From positions 1 through 11,958 of the forward strand of contig JADQBO010000042.1 in assembly GCA_016278585.1 (NCBI GenBank): a stretch of DNA of 11,958 bases, read 5' to 3'. Under the pieces are notes generated by a model that did no database searches, was not told where the DNA came from, and saw only the letters and a program-made list of their open reading frames with translations. The stretch is from Desulfosporosinus sp. (GTDB lineage: Bacteria; Bacillota; Desulfitobacteriia; Desulfitobacteriales; Desulfitobacteriaceae). The position numbers and the translations under genes are program-made. Shown in pieces: positions 6,394 to 11,958 of this stretch; within the stretch, counting starts at the first letter, position 1, and each line of letters starts with the position of its first letter.

Positions 6394-7422
6394 TTACCCC
6401 AAATTTAGTCCTGGGTTTGCGTTTAGGGTCCAAGGGGCAAAGTCCTTAACTAAATAATGATAATACCCTGCTGTCGCAATCATGGCCCCATTGTCCGTAC
6501 AGAAAATGGGTGATGGATAAACTAAGCGGACACCTTGCTGAGACATAGTCTCTTCTAAGGATTCGCGCAGCAAGCTATTAGCCGCAACTCCGCCCGCAAG
6601 AAGTAACGTCTTGACTCTAGTTCGCTTGATTGCCATTAAGGTTTTTCGAACTAAAACATCTACCACTGCCTGCTGAAAAGAAGCTGCAATGTCCGGAACA
6701 CTCAGAATTTCTCCCCGCATGCGGGCAGAATTCAAGGTATTTAAAACCGCAGATTTCATACCACTGAAACTAAAGTCCAAACTATCCGGCTCTAACATAG
6801 CTCGAGGGAACGTAAACGCTTGTGCATCTCCTTCTTGAGCTACTCTTTGAATCTGAGGGCCTCCTGGGTAAGCTAAACCTAAGGTTCTAGCCACTTTATC
6901 CAGCGCTTCACCCGCTGCATCATCCCTTGTATGCCCTAGAACCTTGTAACGTGCGTGAGCTTCAAACAAAATGAGATGAGTGTGTCCTCCCGAAACTAAC
7001 AAGGCTAGGAGTGGAAATTGTAAATCCTGATGCTCTAAAAAGTTGGCATAAATGTGAGCTTCCAAGTGATTAATGCCTATCAGTGGAACCCCAGCTGCAT
7101 ACGCCATTGCCTTCGCCCCAGAAACCCCCACCAATAAGGATCCAACCAGCCCTGGGCCATAGGTCACTGCAATCGCTGACAAATCTCTAAAGGTTATTTT
7201 TGCCTCATCTAAGGCTTGTTGCACGACTGGCTGAAAATGTAGGCTATGTTCACGGGAGGCAATTTCCGGTACAACACCCCCATACTTCTGATGAGTCGTT
7301 ATTTGTGACGATATAACATGACTTCGCAAATCCGTTCCATTAAGCAATACAGCTGCAGAAGTATCATCACAGCTCGTTTCTACCCCTAAAATTACAACGT
7401 TACTCATTTGACTCGGCGTCAT
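6394..7422 (-). CDS. tsaD: tRNA N6-adenosine threonylcarbamoyltransferase
   Basis: A 342-residue Kae1/Qri7/YgjD family protein that transfers threonylcarbamoyl from TC-AMP to A37 of tRNAs reading ANN codons, in complex with TsaB and TsaE. Seen: N-terminal ASKHA motif GVETSCDDTSAAV (from residue 13), GPGLVGSLLVG (about 89-99), metal-binding His119 and His123 in NHLEAHIYANF, the GGHTHL phosphate loop region, and a C-terminal CTDNGAMIA carrying the metal-binding Asp. Start chosen at ATG 7422, not the upstream ATG at 7455, because GAGGTGA lies seven bases before it and it overlaps the rimI stop as ATGA, the coupling typical of this operon. In B. subtilis the order is the same (tsaE-tsaB-rimI-tsaD). 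Confidence 0.96.
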   Translation of the reverse strand: MTPSQMSNVVILGVETSCDDTSAAVLLNGTDLRSHVISSQITTHQKYGGVVPEIASREHSLHFQPVVQQALDEAKITFRDLSAIAVTYGPGLVGSLLVGVSGAKAMAYAAGVPLIGINHLEAHIYANFLEHQDLQFPLLALLVSGGHTHLILFEAHARYKVLGHTRDDAAGEALDKVARTLGLAYPGGPQIQRVAQEGDAQAFTFPRAMLEPDSLDFSFSGMKSAVLNTLNSARMRGEILSVPDIAASFQQAVVDVLVRKTLMAIKRTRVKTLLLAGGVAANSLLRESLEETMSQQGVRLVYPSPIFCTDNGAMIATAGYYHYLVKDFAPWTLNANPGLNLG

Positions 7423-7886
7423 GTCTTGTTCACCTCGGTTCCCAATTCTGCCCACATAATCAGGGCATCTTCCCCTGTATCCGCATAATATCCTTTGCGA
7501 ACCCCAGCTATGGAGAAACCTAATCGACTATATAAAGACTGGGCGGGGCTATTCGATGCCCGAACTTCCAATGTCATTCGTTCCATACCCTCCTCCATCA
7601 TTTTCTTCATGACGGAACGCATTAGAAACTCTCCCCAGTTTTGCCCCCGATAATTCGGAGCAATCGCCACATTGGTGATATGGCCCTCATCAAGGATAAA
7701 CCATAGTCCCATGTACCCAATTACCTTACCATCCAGCTCTAAGCAAACGTAACGGGCATACTCATTATCTTTAAGCTCCGCTTTAAAGGCTTGCAACGAC
7801 CAAGGCGTTGAAAAAGCGGCAATCTCGATTTCCATAATTGCCTCGAGATCATCCATATATATGGGACGCACAATCCCATTATTCAT
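7419..7886 (-). CDS. rimI: Ribosomal-protein-alanine N-acetyltransferase RimI
   Basis: A 155-residue GNAT-fold acetyltransferase. RimI uses acetyl-CoA to acetylate the N-terminal alanine of ribosomal protein S18, although bacterial RimI proteins in this operon often have broader or untested targets. Seen: N-terminal IRP-like strand with FSTPWSLQAF (typical RimI), central NVAIAPNYRGQNWGEFLM, which is the acetyl-CoA pyrophosphate loop (Q/RxxGxG/A type, here RGQNWG), and LEVRASNSPAQSLYSRLGF with the conserved Asn and Tyr. Length is normal. ATG has AGGAG eight bases upstream and overlaps the end of tsaB by 8 bp; its stop overlaps the tsaD start. Family is certain, substrate inferred. Confidence 0.93.
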   Translation of the reverse strand: MNNGIVRPIYMDDLEAIMEIEIAAFSTPWSLQAFKAELKDNEYARYVCLELDGKVIGYMGLWFILDEGHITNVAIAPNYRGQNWGEFLMRSVMKKMMEEGMERMTLEVRASNSPAQSLYSRLGFSIAGVRKGYYADTGEDALIMWAELGTEVNKT

Positions 7887-8604
7887 GTCCCTCGCTCCTT
7901 AGTGCTTTCTGTTTCTTCGCCCAATTGACCTCTGCTTCAGAAAAGCGGATGTAATAGGGCTCAACCTGTTCTCCCTCCCTTGTTTGCTGCCATCGCTGCC
8001 ATACCGCTTGTGCAGCATATGCACCCCGCGGTAAACTTACATACTCTGGTAAAATTACACCTTGTCTGCCCAGAACTTCCGCTATACGCTCCTTAGCCTT
8101 ACCTACCGCATCTCCAACAAAACAAATAGGACGCTCTAATCCTCTTAAATATTCCAGCCATTGGTCTGTCGGCATGGCTTGAGGCGAGGTTAAACACTCC
8201 GCCATCTCTTCCCCTGGCGTCCAGCGATAACGAGCCGTATACCACTCATTCTTGCGCGCATCCAAAATAGGAACAACATCTTCCATTCTTCCCTTACCAG
8301 CCCAAGCCAAGGCATCTAGAGATACTACGGCAATTAGCGGGAGATTCAGAACCTGTGCCAATCCCTGAGCAGTCGCGATTCCAATCCGAATTCCGGTGAA
8401 CGAACCCGGCCCACGCACCACTCCAAGCATATCTAATTCCTGAAGTGTCCAATCTGCAGCTGTGAGTAATTGATCAAGCATTGGAATAATTCGCTCTGAA
8501 TGAGTCTTTGTGGTATGTAAAAATCCTTCCCCAACTAATTTCTCGTCTTCAGCTAAAGCCACTACCGTAACTTTTGTGGTTGTATCAATTGTTAAGTATT
8601 TCAT
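7879..8604 (-). CDS. tsaB: tRNA threonylcarbamoyladenosine biosynthesis protein TsaB
   Basis: A 241-residue YeaZ-type ASKHA protein, the non-catalytic partner that dimerises with TsaD and is needed for t6A formation. Seen: N-terminal YLTIDTTTKVTVVALAED, the conserved HSERIIPMLDQLL, and the signature GVVRGPGSFTGIRIGIATAQGLAQ (about residues 62-85), followed by the VVSLDALAW and PILDARKNEWYTARY segments. Length fits Firmicute TsaB. ATG at 8604 is preceded by AGGAGG five bases upstream and shares one base with the tsaE stop (TAATG), indicating translational coupling. Confidence 0.95.
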   Translation of the reverse strand: MKYLTIDTTTKVTVVALAEDEKLVGEGFLHTTKTHSERIIPMLDQLLTAADWTLQELDMLGVVRGPGSFTGIRIGIATAQGLAQVLNLPLIAVVSLDALAWAGKGRMEDVVPILDARKNEWYTARYRWTPGEEMAECLTSPQAMPTDQWLEYLRGLERPICFVGDAVGKAKERIAEVLGRQGVILPEYVSLPRGAYAAQAVWQRWQQTREGEQVEPYYIRFSEAEVNWAKKQKALRSEGHE

Positions 8605-9089
8605 TAGATCCTCCTGTTATTTGCCAGGAAGTTTAAGCGCTGCTCCCAACTAGAATCTCTAGCATGAAAGATAATCTCGCGGGGCATTTCTCCACTTCCA
8701 TGAAGTTCAACATCTAAACGGTCATCTGGCAAATAATCCACTGCAATTTCAGGCCATTCAATAAGACAAACCGCATCTTCCACGAACGCATCTTCAATCC
8801 CTATTACTTCCGCCTCTTCCGGGAATCGCAATCGGTAAAGATCCATGTGAATTAAACGAATTTTAGTTCCCTGTATAAGGACCTTGTATTCATGTATTAA
8901 AGTAAAGGTTGGGCTTGTCATAGAGCTAGTAACACCTAAGCCCTCGCCAATTCCTTGGGCAAAAGCCGTTTTCCCGGCCCCTAAATCCCCCATTAGCGTA
9001 ACGACATCTCCACCCTGCAAACGCTCACTCAGTTGCTTTCCCAACTCACGGGTTTGTTCAACCGTGGTACTCGTAACTCTATAATCCAT
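8604..9089 (-). CDS. tsaE: tRNA threonylcarbamoyladenosine biosynthesis ATPase TsaE
   Basis: A 161-residue P-loop ATPase (YjeE family) that regulates or resets the TsaB-TsaD complex during t6A synthesis. Seen: Walker A GDLGAGKT at residues 34-41, switch region TSPTFTLIHEY, the HMDLYRL motif and the LIEWPE motif that are all characteristic of TsaE. Length is normal. ATG at 9089 has a strong AGGAGGGAT upstream. First gene of the t6A operon. A possible -10 TACAAT (9124-9119) with a poor -35 lies in the 76-bp gap to the amidohydrolase stop; since no terminator is visible there, read-through from upstream is equally possible. Confidence 0.95.
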   Translation of the reverse strand: MDYRVTSTTVEQTRELGKQLSERLQGGDVVTLMGDLGAGKTAFAQGIGEGLGVTSSMTSPTFTLIHEYKVLIQGTKIRLIHMDLYRLRFPEEAEVIGIEDAFVEDAVCLIEWPEIAVDYLPDDRLDVELHGSGEMPREIIFHARDSSWEQRLNFLANNRRI

Positions 9090-9165
9090 TCTATCCCTCC
9101 TGATACAACCCTACTATTATTGTATCCAAAGACATACTTCCCCCAAACTTTAGTAACTTATTAGT

Positions 9166-10347
9166 CTATTCGCTTTCTCTCGATTCTGGTTTGACGATCT
9201 GTCCGTCAATAATTACGTACAGCGGGATGGCGGTGATTATAAAGGGATGTTCCGTCCATATGACAATATCGGCATCTTTTCCAACTTCTAGAGACCCTAG
9301 GCGATCGGACACACCCAGGATTTCTGCCGGATTAATTGTAATGGCCCGTAAAGCATCCTCTATGTCCATCCCTGCTTTGCATGCTAAGGCTGCACAAAGC
9401 GGAAGTTGTTCAATTGGGGTAACAGAATGGTCGGTCATGATTCCTACTTTCACTCCTGCTTTGGCTAAAACACCAGGAGTTTTGAAGGATTTATCCTTGA
9501 GTTCAACTTTTGCACGATTGGTAAGTAAAGGGCCTACCACAGCTGGATAACCCAATTCGGCCAGTTCCTCCGCAATTTTATGCCCTTCCGTACAATGTTC
9601 TATCACTAAATCCACGTTAAATTCTCGAGCAATACGAGTTGCGGTCATAATATCATCAGCACGATGGGCATGGGCTCTCAAAGGAATTTCACGGTTAATC
9701 ACCTTTACCAGGACTTCTAGGCCTAGATCCCTCTCCGGAAGTTTATCGGGATCTGTTTTCCCTTGTTCTAATTTATCCTTATAGGTCTGAGCATCCACTA
9801 AGGACTGACGCAGAAGAGCTGCAGTTCCCATTCGAGTCATGGGCATTTTCTTTTGTTCACCGTAAACCATTTTAGGGTTTTCCCCAAACGCCACCTTCAT
9901 ACCAGCTGGATCGCGAACAATCATTTTATCGACAATTTTACCCGCCGTCTTCAAGACAACCCCAGTTCCCCCAATCACATTCGCACTCCCGGGAACGGTG
10001 AACACGGCTGTCACCCCACCCAAACGAGCGTCACGAAACCCCTCATCTTCTGGGTTGATTCCATCAATGGCCCGCATGTCAGGTGTCACAGGGTCTGTCA
10101 TTTCGTTAAAGTCTTCTCCTTCCCACCGATAAATCTCTTCTCCAATCCCTACATGACAATGGGCGTCAATAAATCCCGGCAGCACTATGCACCCCAAGGC
10201 ATCAATCACCTCAGCGTCTTCAGGTATTTCTACATCTGAAGTTTCTATGAGAGCCGTTATTTTCGTCCCCTCAATCAAGATATTTCCTAAAAATTCACGT
10301 CCGGTCATTGTTTTTATCTGACCGTTCTTAATAAAAAGTTTTTTCAT
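9166..10347 (-). CDS. Metal-dependent amidohydrolase of unknown substrate
   Basis: A 393-residue TIM-barrel hydrolase of the imidazolonepropionase/dihydroorotase-like superfamily. Seen: N-terminal beta-sandwich strands (IKNGQI, ILIEGTKI), the metal motif PGFIDAHCH with His63 and His65, later candidate metal His in RAHAHRADD and IEHCTEG, the metal Asp in MTDHS, and the C-terminal NPAEILGVSDRLGSLEVGKDADIVIW common to this superfamily. Start chosen at ATG 10347: AAGGTGA lies eight bases upstream, and the family sequence begins MKKLFIKNG. An in-frame ATG at 10386 has no Shine-Dalgarno and would sit about 15 nt after the predicted transcription start. Cytoplasmic; no signal peptide. Neighbours (tex, t6A genes) give no clue to the substrate. 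It should not be called HutI or PyrC on this evidence. Confidence 0.85.
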   Translation of the reverse strand: MKKLFIKNGQIKTMTGREFLGNILIEGTKITALIETSDVEIPEDAEVIDALGCIVLPGFIDAHCHVGIGEEIYRWEGEDFNEMTDPVTPDMRAIDGINPEDEGFRDARLGGVTAVFTVPGSANVIGGTGVVLKTAGKIVDKMIVRDPAGMKVAFGENPKMVYGEQKKMPMTRMGTAALLRQSLVDAQTYKDKLEQGKTDPDKLPERDLGLEVLVKVINREIPLRAHAHRADDIMTATRIAREFNVDLVIEHCTEGHKIAEELAELGYPAVVGPLLTNRAKVELKDKSFKTPGVLAKAGVKVGIMTDHSVTPIEQLPLCAALACKAGMDIEDALRAITINPAEILGVSDRLGSLEVGKDADIVIWTEHPFIITAIPLYVIIDGQIVKPESRESE

Positions 10348-10406
10348 TCGTCGGTTCACCTTTTTCTCCAATAATAAATCCTTCATATGTTTAAGCTCAT
10401 TTCATG

Positions 10407-10435
10407 ATTATATCAGACTCTAATGGTTATGGTTA
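10407..10435 (-). promoter_or_regulatory. Candidate promoter of the amidohydrolase gene
   Basis: On the minus strand a perfect TATAAT (10412-10407) lies 17 bp after TAACCA (10435-10430), a weak -35 with three of six matches. Predicted transcription would begin near 10400, leaving a leader of about 50 nt before the chosen ATG. It lies in the gap after tex. No clear terminator for tex is visible in this gap. Confidence 0.5.
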
Positions 10436-10470
10436 TCCCCGAACGTTCGCAGCATAAAACCCTTGAGAGA

Positions 10471-11958
10471 TCAGGCGGTGATATTAGTTGTAAGATCCCG
10501 CATGGATAGACTCACTCGGTCTCTCGCCTTATCGAGTCCGATCACGCGCACCTTAACAATATCACCCACGGCAACTGCTTCCATGGGGTGTTTTATAAAT
10601 TTATCACACAACTGGGAAATATGAACCAACCCATCCTGCTTTACCCCGATATCTACAAATGCCCCAAAGTCCACGACATTACGTACGGTTCCCTCTAGCA
10701 CCATCCCTTCGCTGAGATCCTCCATATGAGTAACATCCCTTCGAAGTAACGGTCGCGGCAAGTCCTCTCGGGGATCTCTACCGGGTCTTTGCAGGGCATC
10801 TAAAATATCGCGTACAGTCGGTACTCCTGCACTAAACTCTTCAGCAAGCTCTTGTGGATCTAGAACGAAAAGTTTAGTTCGGACTTCAGTGAGGCGCTTT
10901 CGCAAATCGGCAGAGGTATGCCCAATTCTTTTCAAGATATCTTCAGCTAACTGATAGGATTCCGGATGAACAGGCGTGTTTTCCAAGGGATTAACCCCAT
11001 CCGGCAGTCGAATAAATCCGGCACACTGAATATAGGTTTGCGCCCCAAGTCGCGGTATTTTCTTAAGCTGGTCACGCCGGTTAAATTTCCCATGTTCTTC
11101 TCGCCAAGCGACAATATTTTTAGCGACCGCTGGCTTTAGCCCAGCCACGTATTGCAGCAAAGACGCTGAGGCAGTATTTAAGTCAACGCCCACGACATTT
11201 ACACAAGATTCTACGACCCCGTGTAGGGATTCCTCCAAGCGTTTAGGCTGAACATCATGCTGATATTGTCCCACGCCGACCGCTTTCGGTTCTATCTTTA
11301 CCAATTCTGCTAAGGGATCTTGAAGCCTTCTGGCAATGGATACCGCACTCCGTAAAGAAAGATCAAAATCTGGAAACTCTTCTCCTGCTAATTTCGAAGC
11401 CGAATACACGGATGCTCCAGCTTCACTCACTAAGGTGAATTCAGCAGCAATGCCATCTTCCTGAATCATTTCCGCTACAACCTCCTCTGTTTCCCTAGAG
11501 GCTGTACCATTTCCAATTGCAATTAGATTGACATCAAACTCTTGAATGGCCTTCCTCAACAGTGTTTTTGCCTCTTCTCGTTTGCCCTTTCCCGTGTGCG
11601 GATAAATTACACCCACTTGATGTAGCTTTCCAGTCTCATCCACAATAGCCCACTTACACCCTGTCCGAAATCCAGGGTCAAGTCCTAGAACCATTTTTCC
11701 ACGGACTGGCGGTTGGAGTAAAAGCTGGCGCAGATTAGTTGCAAAAACTTTGATAGCTTGTTCTTCCCCTTGAGCAGAAAGCTCAGCTCGTACTTCCCGT
11801 TCAATAGACGGTTCGATCAATCGCTTATAAGCATCATGGGCCGCTGTTTGAACCAGAGGAGCACAAGGGCCTGTTTTGACATACCGCATTTCAATAATTC
11901 TATGAAAGGATTCTGGCGGTGCTTCAATCTTTACGGATAAAAACTCTTCCTTTTCACC
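10471..11958 (-). CDS. tex: Tex-family S1 RNA-binding protein, C-terminal 495 residues (partial)
   Basis: The reading frame is open to the right window edge: the 23 codons before the first Met (11889) continue in frame with typical Tex sequence (KIEAPPESFHRII), so that Met is internal and the real start lies outside. Tex proteins run to somewhat over 700 residues, so roughly the last two thirds are here. Domains in order: YqgF-like RNase H fold (VLGLDPGFRTGCKWAIVD, ATP/metal motif-like), helix-hairpin-helix region (LNTASASLLQYVAGLKPAVAKNIV and FNRRDQLKKIPRLG), and a C-terminal S1 domain (EGMVLEGTVRNVVDFGAFVDIG to RVSLSMRDL). Tex binds nucleic acid and is linked to transcription accessory functions; its precise role is poorly defined. 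Stop is TGA at 10473-10471. Confidence 0.96.
   Translation of the reverse strand, partial: GEKEEFLSVKIEAPPESFHRIIEMRYVKTGPCAPLVQTAAHDAYKRLIEPSIEREVRAELSAQGEEQAIKVFATNLRQLLLQPPVRGKMVLGLDPGFRTGCKWAIVDETGKLHQVGVIYPHTGKGKREEAKTLLRKAIQEFDVNLIAIGNGTASRETEEVVAEMIQEDGIAAEFTLVSEAGASVYSASKLAGEEFPDFDLSLRSAVSIARRLQDPLAELVKIEPKAVGVGQYQHDVQPKRLEESLHGVVESCVNVVGVDLNTASASLLQYVAGLKPAVAKNIVAWREEHGKFNRRDQLKKIPRLGAQTYIQCAGFIRLPDGVNPLENTPVHPESYQLAEDILKRIGHTSADLRKRLTEVRTKLFVLDPQELAEEFSAGVPTVRDILDALQRPGRDPREDLPRPLLRRDVTHMEDLSEGMVLEGTVRNVVDFGAFVDIGVKQDGLVHISQLCDKFIKHPMEAVAVGDIVKVRVIGLDKARDRVSLSMRDLTTNITA

Noticed and set aside
10348..10386. Upstream ATG at 10386 as the amidohydrolase start
   Set aside because: It has no Shine-Dalgarno and lies very close to the predicted transcription start, whereas ATG 10347 has AAGGTGA at good spacing and begins the family's usual N-terminus.
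10440..10449. CGAACGTTCG palindrome as a LexA (SOS) box
   Set aside because: The Firmicute LexA site has CGAAC and GTTCG separated by four bases; here they abut. The 10-bp palindrome may be chance.

Overview
All genes in this window lie on the minus strand. The window reads like a chromosomal piece of an anaerobic, low-to-mid GC Firmicute. A Desulfitobacterium/Desulfosporosinus-type clostridium is my inference from protein character, the selenocysteine formate dehydrogenase and the NuoE/NuoF-type partners; nothing in the window proves the genus. No rRNA, tRNA, CRISPR array, prophage or transposase gene was seen.

Layout, in order of transcription from the right edge. (1) The C-terminal part of a Tex-type RNA-binding protein (10471-11958, cut by the window edge). 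(2) A metal-dependent amidohydrolase of unknown substrate with its own likely promoter (9166-10347). (3) The compact tRNA t6A37 operon tsaE-tsaB-rimI-tsaD (9089 down to 6394), with overlapping stop and start codons. (4) A 659-bp intergenic region holding a tandem 26-bp repeat, a weak terminator, a dense DnaA-box cluster and a promoter region. (5) A one-carbon operon: 5-formyltetrahydrofolate cyclo-ligase, a NuoE-like subunit, a NuoF-like subunit, and a tungsten/molybdenum formate dehydrogenase catalytic subunit (5734 down to 104). It ends in a strong hairpin terminator, followed by a diverged copy of the repeat in (4).

Two points matter most. First, the formate dehydrogenase looks like two ORFs but is one 893-residue selenoprotein. 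The separating TGA lies in the Sec position of the family, and a GGUCU-loop bacterial SECIS hairpin follows 18 nt later. The NuoE/NuoF partners suggest an NAD-linked, possibly electron-bifurcating, enzyme complex. Second, the region just downstream of tsaD carries six perfect TTATCCACA boxes and two one-mismatch boxes within 176 bp, with no dnaA nearby. Bacillus subtilis is known to have a DnaA-box cluster beside its tsaD homologue (gcp). This may therefore be a conserved replication-control site (DnaA titration or DnaA regulation) rather than an origin, and it also sits upstream of the formate dehydrogenase operon promoter.
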